From positions 1 through 38,406 of the forward strand of contig NZ_RAWM01000087.1 of assembly GCF_003668875.1 (NCBI RefSeq): a stretch of DNA of 38,406 nt. Reading direction: 5' to 3'. Both the position numbers and the translations under genes were made by a program. The notes under the pieces were generated by a model. The model saw only the letters and a list, made by a program, of their open reading frames with translations, made no database searches and was not told the origin of the DNA. Of this stretch, positions 24,311-32,194 are shown in pieces (the first letter of the stretch is position 1; each line of letters begins with the position of its first letter). The stretch is from Corallococcus interemptor (lineage in GTDB: Bacteria > Myxococcota > Myxococcia > Myxococcales > Myxococcaceae).

Positions 24311-25177
24311 CTAGACGCCCGCGGTCACGGCGGGCGTCACTGAGGGAGGACGCATCATCCCGGCCGCCACGCGCAGGCCCAGCCAGCGCGGCGTGAAGCG
24401 CGTCAGGTTGGCCTGCAGCCAGTTGCGCCATCCCGGCACCACCGACGCCCGCCCCTGGTCCAGGGCCTTGAGGGCGTGCAGCACCACCTCCTCCGCCGTC
24501 GCCTTGGGACCGACCGCCGCCTGTTCGGTCCCCACGACGTCGAAGAACGCCGTCTGTACGGGCCCCGGGCACAGGGCGAGCACGCGCACGCCGCGCTCGC
24601 GCGTCTCCTCCGACAGCGCCTCCGTGAAGGACAGCACGAACGCCTTGCTGGCCGCGTAGATGGCCATGTACGGCACCGGCTGGAAGCCCGCGATGGACGC
24701 CACGTTGAGGATGCCGCCCACGCCGCGCGCGAGCATGTCCGGCAGGAACAGGTGGCTGGTGTCCACCAGCGACGTGACGTTGAGCATCACCTGTTCGTGC
24801 TGCCGCGCGAACGGCGCCGCGTCGAAGGCCCCGTGCGTGCCGAAGCCCGCGTTGTTCACCAGCAGGTCCACGCGCAGCCCCTTCTCCTGGCAGCGCGCGT
24901 GCAGCTCGCGGCCCGCGCCCTCGCGGCCCAGGTCCAGCGCGATGACGTCCGCCTGGATGCCGTGGGCGTTCTTCAACTCCTCGGCGAGCGCGCGCATCCG
25001 GTCCTCGGAGCGGGCCACCAGGATGAGGTCCATGCCGCGTGCCGCCAGCTCGCGGGCGAACACCACGCCCAGGCCGGAGGACGCGCCCGTCACGAGCGCG
25101 CGGTGGCCCGCGTAGGGGAAGCCCTTGCCCCGGGGAAGGGAGCGGGAAACAGGAGAGGGAGACGAGGTCGTTTGCAT
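24311..25177 (-). CDS. classical short-chain dehydrogenase/reductase
   Basis: A 288-residue classical SDR. TGASSGLG binds NAD(P); NNAGFG and NVASIAG (catalytic Ser) follow; the active-site YAASK and its PGPVQTAFF tail are present, so it should be an active oxidoreductase. The DltE/YqjQ-like spacing (ARGMDLILVARSEDRM) is like acyl-lipid or keto-ester reductases. The substrate is unknown. ATG 25177 (minus) is preferred; the longer frame to 25249 would cross the operator. It is transcribed away from the TetR gene, with a 26-bp palindrome between them, so it is the likely TetR target. Confidence 0.9.
   Translation of the reverse strand: MQTTSSPSPVSRSLPRGKGFPYAGHRALVTGASSGLGVVFARELAARGMDLILVARSEDRMRALAEELKNAHGIQADVIALDLGREGAGRELHARCQEKGLRVDLLVNNAGFGTHGAFDAAPFARQHEQVMLNVTSLVDTSHLFLPDMLARGVGGILNVASIAGFQPVPYMAIYAASKAFVLSFTEALSEETRERGVRVLALCPGPVQTAFFDVVGTEQAAVGPKATAEEVVLHALKALDQGRASVVPGWRNWLQANLTRFTPRWLGLRVAAGMMRPPSVTPAVTAGV
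24314..24338. terminator. bidirectional terminator-like hairpin at the esterase/SDR convergence
   Basis: A perfect 9-bp stem, GACGCCCGC (24314-24322) with GCGGGCGTC (24330-24338), loop 7. It begins 7 nt after the esterase stop and lies inside the last codons of the converging SDR gene, so the coding tail doubles as a terminator. Confidence 0.5.
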
Positions 25178-25183
25178 GGGGTT

Positions 25184-25209
25184 AGAATGTGAGCGAGCGC
25201 TCACGTTCT
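25184..25209. promoter_or_regulatory. 26-bp palindromic operator between the SDR and TetR genes
   Basis: AGAA-T-GTGAGCG then AG then CGCTCAC-G-TTCT: near-perfect dyad over 26 bp, one mismatched pair, centred on 25196/25197. A half-site copy GCTCACATT occurs at 25223-25231. It is 7 nt upstream of the SDR start and 38 nt upstream of the TetR start; a likely autoregulatory binding site. Confidence 0.75.
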
Positions 25210-25247
25210 CAACTCGCGTGGTGCTCACATTTCCTCGAGGAGGCCCC

Positions 25248-25919
25248 ATGCCCCGCCGTCCCCCGCCGTCCCGTCGCAGGGCGCCCCGTCAGGAGCGGGC
25301 GCAGGCCACGGTTGACGCCATCCTCACCGCGACCGCTCGCGTTCTGCTCAGGGACGGCTACGAGGCCGCGAGCACCAACCGCATCGCCCAGGAGGCGGGG
25401 GTGAGCGTGGGCTCGCTGTACCAGTACTTTCCCAGCAAGGAGGGGCTGGTGACGGCGCTGATGGAGCAGCACCGTGCGCGCTCGCTGGCGGACTTCGAGG
25501 CCGGGCTGACGTCGCTGGCCGGGCAGCCCCTGCCGGTGGCGATGCGCGCGCTCATCCGGCAGGTGCTCGCGGTGAAGCGGGAGAACCCGCGCCTGAACCA
25601 GGTGCTGCATGAGCTGATGCCACGGATGCGGCAGTGGGGGCTGTCGGATGTGTACTCGCAGCGGCTGCACCGGATGGTGCGGGCGTTCCTCGCGCCGCGC
25701 TTCGAGGACCTGCGCCCCCGGAACCTGGACATGGCGGTCTTCATCCTGGTGAACGCGGTGGAGGCGCTGTGCCACACGGCGCTGACGGACCGGCCGGAGT
25801 ACGTGGAGGACGACGCGTTCGTGGAGGAGATCGCCGCCCTGGCGATTGGCTACCTGCGGCCGGAGCCGGCCCTGGCGCGTCCCCGGCGCGCGACGCGGGA
25901 GCGGGTGGCCCGGATGTGA
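25248..25919 (+). CDS. TetR family transcriptional repressor
   Basis: A 223-residue regulator. After a basic, proline-rich N-terminus (MPRRPPPSRRRAPRQERA) comes a standard TetR helix-turn-helix: TVDAILTATARVLLRDGYEAASTNRIAQEAGVSVGSLYQYFPSKEGLV. The C-terminal ligand domain ends in a Pro/Arg-rich tail. GAGGAGG precedes ATG 25248. It is divergent from the SDR gene around the 26-bp palindrome, so it probably represses both and responds to a substrate or product of the SDR. The effector is unknown. Confidence 0.92.
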   Translation: MPRRPPPSRRRAPRQERAQATVDAILTATARVLLRDGYEAASTNRIAQEAGVSVGSLYQYFPSKEGLVTALMEQHRARSLADFEAGLTSLAGQPLPVAMRALIRQVLAVKRENPRLNQVLHELMPRMRQWGLSDVYSQRLHRMVRAFLAPRFEDLRPRNLDMAVFILVNAVEALCHTALTDRPEYVEDDAFVEEIAALAIGYLRPEPALARPRRATRERVARM

Positions 25920-25965
25920 CGGGCACCCCGTCCTTCCGCGAGGTCGGTGTTTCGGTGAGGAGGCG

Positions 25966-26940
25966 CTACTTCGTGCCCGTCTTCGCCTCGGGGCGCGGGG
26001 CCGGCGCGGCGGCCTTGGGCGTGGTGAGCAGGGGCACGCGGCCTTCCGGATAGATGGCGGTGAGGCGGTCGCCGCGAAGCTCCAGCGCGGCCAGGTGGCG
26101 GCCGTAGTGGGTGCTCAACCCCGTGTCGATGACGATGACGCGGCCCCCGAAGCGGAGGGTGAGCCGGCCGTCCTTCGACGGCGTGTGGCCCATCACCATG
26201 CGGCGGGCGCCGAAGCGCTCCAGCACCTGGGTGAGGCCCGCGTCCCACTTCGCCTCGTCGTCGAGCGCGTAGCCGCGGAACCACAACGGGCCCTGCGGAT
26301 CCACGCCGCCGCCCGGCGCCTGTCCCGGCGTCAGGTCCTGCCACACCCAACGGTTCACCTCCTCCAGCGTGGTGCCGGGGACGGTGGGCGCCAGGCCCCC
26401 GTGCAGGAAGAGCGTGTCGTTGATGCGGATGACAGCCGGATGCGAGCGCAGCCACTTCCCATAGCGCCCGTCCGCGGCGTAGGCGGCGGCGTGGCCGCGC
26501 AGGCCCTTGGGCTCTCCCGGGCCGTCCGGCGTCGGGGACTGATCCGCGAAGGAGGCGAACTCGCCGGGCGTGACGTAGCGCAGGTCCCCGCGCATGTTCA
26601 TCAGCTCGTGGTTGCCCAGGAGCGGGTGCACGCGGCCGCCGGCCTTGCGCGCCTCGGTCTCCAGGCGCATGAGCAGTTCGAAGGCGTCGCGGGTGTGGTC
26701 GCCACGGTCGGGCAGGTCCCCGGTCTGCACCAGGTGCGCCTTGCCGCCAATCCAGCGGTCCTTCGCGTCGATGAGGCCCGCCAGCCGCAGCACCTCCTTC
26801 AGCGCGTCCACGTCGCCGTGCACGTCCGCCACGGCGACGATGCGCTCCACGCCCTGGAAGACGAAGGGGTCCTGCGGCTTCGGGGCGGCGGCACCCGCGA
26901 GCGCGGGAAGGAGCAGCAGGGACAGGAGAACGGGACGCAC
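25966..26940 (-). CDS. secreted PPP-type metallophosphatase (Shewanella-like phosphatase type)
   Basis: A 324-residue calcineurin-like phosphoesterase with a signal peptide (MRPVLLSLLLLPALAGAAA). All PPP metal motifs are seen: VADVHGD (D39, H41), QTGDLPDRGD, LLGNHE, LHGG and MGHTPS. The order and spacing match the Shewanella-like Ser/Thr/Tyr protein phosphatases, so a periplasmic phosphatase acting on phosphoproteins or small phosphate esters is likely. The C-terminus is Pro/Ala/Lys-rich. GTG 26940 (minus) has AAGGAGG at ideal distance. It converges with the TetR gene. Confidence 0.9.
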   Translation of the reverse strand: MRPVLLSLLLLPALAGAAAPKPQDPFVFQGVERIVAVADVHGDVDALKEVLRLAGLIDAKDRWIGGKAHLVQTGDLPDRGDHTRDAFELLMRLETEARKAGGRVHPLLGNHELMNMRGDLRYVTPGEFASFADQSPTPDGPGEPKGLRGHAAAYAADGRYGKWLRSHPAVIRINDTLFLHGGLAPTVPGTTLEEVNRWVWQDLTPGQAPGGGVDPQGPLWFRGYALDDEAKWDAGLTQVLERFGARRMVMGHTPSKDGRLTLRFGGRVIVIDTGLSTHYGRHLAALELRGDRLTAIYPEGRVPLLTTPKAAAPAPRPEAKTGTK

Positions 26941-26992
26941 GGGCTTGCCTCCTTCAAAGGGGGCGCAAGCCTATCGCACGTCCCGCCCGGGC

Positions 26993-27346
26993 CTACGCGT
27001 TCGCCGCGGCGTAGATGTCCAGCAGCGTGATGCCCGCGACGGCGCCGGTGGCGGCGAGCAGGCGGCCCTTGCGCACGCCCGGCTCACGCAGGCCCTTGCC
27101 CATGGTGGCCAGGTCCAGCGCGTCACCGGCCACGCGCGCCCACAGCCACGGGCGCTTCTTCGCGGGGCTCAAGAGGGCCACGCCCGCGGCCAGCTCCCGC
27201 GCGCCGTAGCCGCGCACCAGCTTGTCTCCGCGCGAGATGCCGAAGAACCGGAGCAGGTTCCACGCTCCCAGCAACTCGGTGACGCCCAGGCCCACGCTGA
27301 ACCAGCCCAGCGCGCGCGGCAGCTTGCTCTTCACCTTCTTCGCCAT
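26993..27346 (-). CDS. small membrane protein (117 aa)
   Basis: A 117-residue protein with three or four hydrophobic segments (LGWFSVGLGVTELLGAWNLLRFFGI; ELAAGVALLS; LWARVAGDALDLATM; LLAATGAVAGITLLDIYAAANA) and a basic N-terminus (MAKKVKSKLPR). This pattern is seen in the membrane part of cyclase/dehydrase-type proteins, but the START domain is absent. Function unknown. GAGGAGG precedes ATG 27346 (minus). It lies 52 nt upstream of the phosphatase gene on the same strand, so they may be co-transcribed. Confidence 0.75.
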   Translation of the reverse strand: MAKKVKSKLPRALGWFSVGLGVTELLGAWNLLRFFGISRGDKLVRGYGARELAAGVALLSPAKKRPWLWARVAGDALDLATMGKGLREPGVRKGRLLAATGAVAGITLLDIYAAANA

Positions 27347-27474
27347 GACACCGCCTCCTCGGGAAGCAGAAAGGTCCGGAGGAAAGCTGGAGGCGTCCCG
27401 GGCGCGCGCCAAGACCCTCGGCGGGCTGGCCCCTGACGCATCCTGGAAGGCAGGCAGCCGGCAGAGCCCCTGCC

Positions 27475-28854
27475 CTACCGGGGGTTGCCGCGGAAGCGGG
27501 CCGGGATGGCGCGCAGGAACTGCGGATCCTTCCAGTCCCAGCAGCGCTCCGGCGCGCTGTCCACATTCACCGGGAAGGAGTTCCACATGTGCACGTCGTA
27601 GGACGTGGACGCGCGCCAGTGGAAGAAGACGCTGAACGCGGCCGTCACGGCGAGCACGCCCGCCAGCACGCGATGCTGGCGCGGCGCCTCCACGACGTGC
27701 TGCACGGGGAACGCGAGGAAGAGGACGAGGTAGGGCAGCACGTCCGTGAAGAAGCGGGGCCCCACGGAGTGCCCCGCCCACCAGATGGGGAACGCGGAGA
27801 TGGCCACCCAATGCAGGAGCACGATGACGGCGAAGGCCTTCTCATACGGCTCCAGCTGCTTGCCGCGCCACCGCTGGACGAACCCCACGCCCGCGAGCAC
27901 CAGGAACGGCGAATAGACGAGCAGCCCGCGCGACGGGCACACCAGGTTCGCGGCCAGCGCCATGAAGAAGCTCGACGCCGAGGCATCCAGCGGATGCGTG
28001 TAGTACGGCGACAGGAGCGAGCCGTAGAGGTGGAGGTTGTACCCGCAGAAGGGCACCGCCACGAGCACCGCGCCCGCGAAGTAGGCGGGCAGCAGCCGGC
28101 GGAAGCGCAGGAGGAAGTACGCGGTGACGACGACCACGGTGATGGAGTGCGTGGGCCGGCACACGTACGCGAGCGCCACCGCGAGCCCCGCGAAGGACGC
28201 CGTGCGCGCCGTCTGCGCGGGCCGCGCCAGCATCCACACGACGCAGGCGATGGCGAGCAGTCCAGGCCCGTGCTGCCAGAGGACGCGGCTGGCGGTGGAG
28301 TACGCCGTCGTCCCCAGCGCGAAGAGCAGCACCGTGACGAGCGCCGCGCGGGCGGACACGCGCTTTCGCAGCACGACGAGCAGCACGCCCGCCGCGGCGC
28401 ACACGTAGAACGACGCGATGAGCTGTTCGGTGCGGTGGAAGGAGCCCAGGTCCACCTTCCCGGTGCTCTGGAACAGCTCCAGCCACGCCAGCGCCGCCGC
28501 GCCGGGGGCGCCCAGGTGCGCGAGCAGCGGCCGGCCCAGCGAGAACACCCCTTCCGCGAGCGCGAGGAGCGGGAGCGCGGAGACCATCACCCCGGGCGGA
28601 TACTCGTAATACGTGCGGCCGCCATAGACGGCCCGGGCGTACGCGGTCGCCTGGTTGAACGAGGGCGCGTACTCGTCCAGGTCGGCGTTGCCCTCGTGGA
28701 GGATGCTGGCCGCGGAGGGAATGGACCACAGCGAGTCCGTCTGCATCTGCACCTGGCTCGCGGTGTAGACCGCGAACAACCCCAGGCACAGCAGCCAGGC
28801 CGCGAGGGACGAAGCCGCGAGGTCGCGGCGGGACGGTGATGGCTCCGGAAGCAC
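27475..28854 (-). CDS. polytopic membrane protein, GT-C glycosyltransferase-like
   Basis: A 459-residue protein with about 10-12 membrane helices. After TM1 (LAAWLLCLGLFAVYTASQ) comes a periplasmic loop with TDSLWSIPSAASILHEGNADLDEY and YYEYPPGVMV, the Asp-containing pattern of GT-C type lipid-linked sugar transferases. Later loops include CRPTHS and SPYYTHPLDAS. It probably moves sugar residues or lipid carriers at the inner membrane; no substrate is evident. ATG 28854 (minus) lies 67 nt from the divergent YaiI-type gene. Confidence 0.75.
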   Translation of the reverse strand: MLPEPSPSRRDLAASSLAAWLLCLGLFAVYTASQVQMQTDSLWSIPSAASILHEGNADLDEYAPSFNQATAYARAVYGGRTYYEYPPGVMVSALPLLALAEGVFSLGRPLLAHLGAPGAAALAWLELFQSTGKVDLGSFHRTEQLIASFYVCAAAGVLLVVLRKRVSARAALVTVLLFALGTTAYSTASRVLWQHGPGLLAIACVVWMLARPAQTARTASFAGLAVALAYVCRPTHSITVVVVTAYFLLRFRRLLPAYFAGAVLVAVPFCGYNLHLYGSLLSPYYTHPLDASASSFFMALAANLVCPSRGLLVYSPFLVLAGVGFVQRWRGKQLEPYEKAFAVIVLLHWVAISAFPIWWAGHSVGPRFFTDVLPYLVLFLAFPVQHVVEAPRQHRVLAGVLAVTAAFSVFFHWRASTSYDVHMWNSFPVNVDSAPERCWDWKDPQFLRAIPARFRGNPR

Positions 28855-28921
28855 GGAGCCGCTTCTAGCGAATCCGCGCGGCCCACGTCACGCGGAGGGC
28901 AAAATCAGCGAGGATGGCCGC

Positions 28922-29380
28922 ATGAAAATCTGGGTCGATGCCGATGCGTGTCCGGGGCCCGTGCGGGACATCCTGCTGCGCGCCGTGCAGCGCGTGAAGG
29001 TGCCCATCGTCTTCGTGGCGAACAAACCCCTGTCGCTGCCGCGTCTGGCGTACGTGTCCACCGTGCAGGTGGGCGCGGGGCTGGACGTGGCGGACCGCCA
29101 CATCGCCACGTCCGCGCAAGAGGGCGACCTCGCCGTCACGCAGGACATCCCGCTGGCCGCGCTGCTCGTCCCCAAGGGCGTCGTGGTGATGGACCCGCGC
29201 GGAGAGCTCTTCACGCCGGAGACCATCGACGAGCGCCTGTCGATGCGGAACTTCATGCAGGAGCTGCGCGACAGCGGCGTGAACACGGGCGGCCCCGGCG
29301 GCTTCTCACCGCAGGACCGCCAGCAGTTCGCCGCGACGCTGGACCGGGAGCTGACCCGGCTGGTGAAGCAGCAGGGCTGA
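28922..29380 (+). CDS. yaiI: YaiI/YqxD (UPF0178, DUF188) family protein
   Basis: A 152-residue member of the UPF0178 family. It begins with the diagnostic MKIWVDADACPGPVRDILLRA, followed by FVANKPL, VGAGLDVADRHIA, GDLAVTQDIPLAALLV and a terminal LDREL. The PIN-like fold is known from the family, but no enzyme activity is firmly assigned. GAGG lies 9 nt before ATG 28922. It converges with the lipoprotein gene, leaving 12 nt between stops. Confidence 0.93.
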   Translation: MKIWVDADACPGPVRDILLRAVQRVKVPIVFVANKPLSLPRLAYVSTVQVGAGLDVADRHIATSAQEGDLAVTQDIPLAALLVPKGVVVMDPRGELFTPETIDERLSMRNFMQELRDSGVNTGGPGGFSPQDRQQFAATLDRELTRLVKQQG

Positions 29381-29392
29381 GGTGGCCCCTGC

Positions 29393-29878
29393 CTAGTGAC
29401 CGGCGCCGCCGCTGCCCTCCGCGGGAGGCGTGCCCGTGGACGGCGACACGGGGCTCGTGCCGATGCCCTTGTTGCGGTTCCAGGCCTCCGGCGTGATGTC
29501 CAGGCGCGCGCCCGGGTTCTGCGACGGCGCGGCCTCCGGAGCCAGCGTGTCCACGTCCCGCATGTCGATGCTGCCCGAGCCGCCGGTGCCCACCTCGTTG
29601 ATGTCCACGCATTCGAAGTCCTCGCGATTCGAGGACCGCTCGATGCCCGTGCCGCCGGTGGCCTCCGCGTTGGCCTGGGCCTCGGCGCCGACGTCGCCGT
29701 AGAAGTTCATGCCATGGGCGCGCAGCATCTCCTGCGTGCGCGGGGACTCCTCCGAGTCCCAGGACATCTCGTCACTGGCGAACGCCTTGGCCGGTGACTC
29801 CTGCGGCACGGAGGTGGTCTGCGTGGCACAGCCGCCCAGCAGGAGCGCGGTCATCGAGGCCATGAGCGGAAGCTTCAT
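29393..29878 (-). CDS. hypothetical lipoprotein
   Basis: A 161-residue protein with a signal and lipobox (MKLPLMASMTALLLGGC). The mature part is acidic, Ser/Gly/Pro-rich and mostly disordered (EESPRTQEMLRAHGMNFYGDVGAEAQ; PSQNPGARLDITPEAWNRNKGIG). One Cys (ECVDIN) is present. No domain recognised. GGAGG lies 8 nt before ATG 29878 (minus). It follows the M20 amidohydrolase gene after 114 nt on the same strand. Confidence 0.75.
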   Translation of the reverse strand: MKLPLMASMTALLLGGCATQTTSVPQESPAKAFASDEMSWDSEESPRTQEMLRAHGMNFYGDVGAEAQANAEATGGTGIERSSNREDFECVDINEVGTGGSGSIDMRDVDTLAPEAAPSQNPGARLDITPEAWNRNKGIGTSPVSPSTGTPPAEGSGGAGH

Positions 29879-29992
29879 CAGCGTGTCCTCCGGAAGTGTC
29901 GTCCGTCACTCAAGGTGGAGGCACTTGCGTCCGGGGCAAGCGACGAGGAAGCCGCCGGGCCAGCGACCCCGTTCCAGGCCGCGGCCCTTGCC

Positions 29993-31315
29993 TCAGTGGT
30001 CCCCCGGGCCCCCGCCCCCATGCAGGCAGGCCAGCGCCGCCACGGTGAGCGACTCGCATCCCATGCGCAGCGAGCCCGCCCTGTCCGGGGCATAGAAGCC
30101 GGAGTGTGGCCCCGGCACATGCGCCACCTTCTCCATGGGCGTCGCGCCCCGCGCCGCGTCCCAGGTCTTCCGGGGCGTGATGCCCACGAACCAGTACGCC
30201 GTGGGCACCGGGTGCTCCGGCCCCCGCGCGAAGTAGGGGAAGTCCTCGCTCGCGGTGCCGAGCACGCCCGGCACCAGCGCCTCGCGTCCGAACCACTCCG
30301 CGTGCGCGTCCCGGACGCGGCCCATGAGCGCAGGGTCGTTGCGGTTCACCGGCCCCTGGTTCAGCACCTCCACCAGGGGAGGCTTCGGCGCGCCCGCCGC
30401 CGCGGCCTCTCCCTTCGCGATGCGCTCGATGGCGGCGAGCACGCGCGAGCGCACCCCGTCGTCCTCCGTCCGCACCGTCACCTCCAGCAGCGCCTCGTCC
30501 GGAATCACGTTGGCGCGCGAGCCCGCCTGGAAGTGGCCCACCGTCACCACCGCCGCCTCCAGCGGAGACAGCTCGCGCGACACGATGGTCTGCAGGCGCA
30601 GCACCACGCTGGCCCCCAGCACCACCGGATCCACGGACAGCTCCGGCTGCGCCCCGTGCGCGCCCCGGCCGAAGAGGCGCACGCGCACCTGCGTGGCGCC
30701 CATCATCGCCACGCCGTCGCGGTGCATGAAGGTGCCCACCGGCAGCGGCGCGGTGTGCTGGCCCAGCACGGCGTCCGGCGTGCCGAAGCGCGCGTAGAGG
30801 CCCGCGTCCAGCATCGCCTTCGCGCCCGTGAGGGTCTCCTCCGCCGGCTGCCCCACCACCATCACCGTGCCGCGCCACGCGTCGCGCGAGCGCGCCAGCA
30901 CCGCCGCCGTGCCCACCAGGCACGCGGTGTGGACGTCATGACCGCACGCGTGCATCACCGGCTCGCCGGCTTCCGTCCGCACGCGGCTCGCGTAGGACAG
31001 CCCCGTCTTCTCCTCCACGGGCAGCGCGTCCATGTCCCCGCGCAAGAGCACCGTGGGCCCGTCGCCGTTGCGCAGCAGGCCCACCACGCCGTGGCCGCCG
31101 ACGTTCCGGGTCACCTCGTAGCCCTCCGCCTCCAGCCGCCGCGCCACCTGGGCGGCCGTGCGCGCTTCCTGGCCGGACAGCTCCGGGTGTTCGTGCAGGT
31201 CTCCGTAGAGCGCGTCCACGTCTGGCAATACAGAGTCCAGCTGCGCGAGGACGCGCCGGGCGCGGGCCTTGAGACCTGAAGGAGTGGAGGGGGTTGTCAC
31301 GGCGGCGTCGTTCAT
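29993..31315 (-). CDS. M20D family amidohydrolase (hippurate / N-acyl-amino acid hydrolase type)
   Basis: A 440-residue zinc amidohydrolase. Key residues: HEHPELSGQE opening, GDMDALP, MHACGHDVHTA (C124, H126), GQPAEE (general base Glu), TASEDFPYF, and a closing PGPHSGFYAPD. All expected M20D ligands are visible. It should cleave an N-acyl amino acid or amide in the cytosol, as in hippurate hydrolase and IAA-amino-acid hydrolase; the exact acyl group is open. ATG 31315 (minus) is preferred to the long in-frame extension to 31489. The divergent outer-membrane gene starts 251 nt away. Confidence 0.92.
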   Translation of the reverse strand: MNDAAVTTPSTPSGLKARARRVLAQLDSVLPDVDALYGDLHEHPELSGQEARTAAQVARRLEAEGYEVTRNVGGHGVVGLLRNGDGPTVLLRGDMDALPVEEKTGLSYASRVRTEAGEPVMHACGHDVHTACLVGTAAVLARSRDAWRGTVMVVGQPAEETLTGAKAMLDAGLYARFGTPDAVLGQHTAPLPVGTFMHRDGVAMMGATQVRVRLFGRGAHGAQPELSVDPVVLGASVVLRLQTIVSRELSPLEAAVVTVGHFQAGSRANVIPDEALLEVTVRTEDDGVRSRVLAAIERIAKGEAAAAGAPKPPLVEVLNQGPVNRNDPALMGRVRDAHAEWFGREALVPGVLGTASEDFPYFARGPEHPVPTAYWFVGITPRKTWDAARGATPMEKVAHVPGPHSGFYAPDRAGSLRMGCESLTVAALACLHGGGGPGDH

Positions 31316-31566
31316 GGCGGTGTGCTCCCGTCCCGGACGCGAGGGGGAGAATCGGAGTGTCCGGGTACCGCTCAAGGTGGAAGCCGCGCGCGGAGCTTCA
31401 CAGGGGGCTTCCGCCAGGGAGGGAGACAGGGGCCCGGCCTCGTGCGCCATCCGCCCCGCCCTCCGGGGCACCGTGGGCCTTCGAGGCACCGCCTGTCCGT
31501 TCGTTGTTCGCCCCTCCCCCCAAGGCCACCTTCTGGCTGCGCACGCGACACATGGAGGGAGCGGTC

Positions 31567-32187
31567 ATGAAGCGAGGCATCGCGCTGGGGCTCTGCCTGG
31601 TGGGACTGACGGGTGGCGCCGCCAGGGCCCAGGATCCACCGCCGGACGCACCCACGCGGATGGGCCGGGTGGATTGGCAGGGGCCCTACTTCCTCCTGGG
31701 GCTGGGCGTGGAGGGCTACACGGGCAAGCTCGCGCCCAACGTGGATCCGGGGCCGTCGTACGGCGTCGTCGTGGGCTACCGCGCCAATGACTACCTGGGC
31801 CTGGAGCTGGGCTACAGCGGCGGCGTGAACGGCCTGTCCGTCGCGAACAGCTCCGCGACCTTCGGCACGCCGGACATCGTCCGCAATGGCGGGCAGGCGG
31901 CGGTCACCATTGGCTTCACGCACACCCGGCTGCAGCCCTACGTGCTTGGAGGCGTCGGCGTCGAGCGCTACTCGATCCGCGAGGGCAACTTCTTCCGGTT
32001 CTTCGACGACACCGGAGGCTACGCGCCCGTGGGCGCGGGGGTGCGTTTCAAGATCAACCCCCAGCTCACGGCCGAGGTGCGGGGCAGCTACAGCTTCCTC
32101 TTCAGCCAGGACTTCGCGTCCACGTTGAACCCCGGCGCGGGGGACGGCCGCTACTCGGGCCTGCTGATGATTGGCGGCAGCTATTGA
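31567..32187 (+). CDS. outer-membrane beta-barrel protein
   Basis: A 206-residue protein with a signal peptide (MKRGIALGLCLVGLTGGAARA). The rest alternates hydrophobic and polar residues in strands typical of an eight-strand barrel (GPYFLLGLGVEGYTG, YGVVVGYRANDYLGLELGYSGG, LQPYVLGGVGVERYS, APVGAGVRFKINPQLTAEVRGSYSF) and ends in a beta-signal-like LLMIGGSY with a terminal aromatic residue. It resembles OmpW/OprF-type small barrels but no family is certain. GGAGG precedes ATG 31567. The fatty acyl-AMP ligase starts 7 nt after its stop, so they form one operon. Confidence 0.85.
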   Translation: MKRGIALGLCLVGLTGGAARAQDPPPDAPTRMGRVDWQGPYFLLGLGVEGYTGKLAPNVDPGPSYGVVVGYRANDYLGLELGYSGGVNGLSVANSSATFGTPDIVRNGGQAAVTIGFTHTRLQPYVLGGVGVERYSIREGNFFRFFDDTGGYAPVGAGVRFKINPQLTAEVRGSYSFLFSQDFASTLNPGAGDGRYSGLLMIGGSY

Positions 32188-32194
32188 GGTGCGC

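Noticed and set aside
25918-25981. Long-range inverted repeat GACGGGCAC / GTGCCCGTC between the TetR and phosphatase genes
   Set aside because: 46-nt loop with both arms partly coding; too likely by chance in high-GC DNA to call a terminator.
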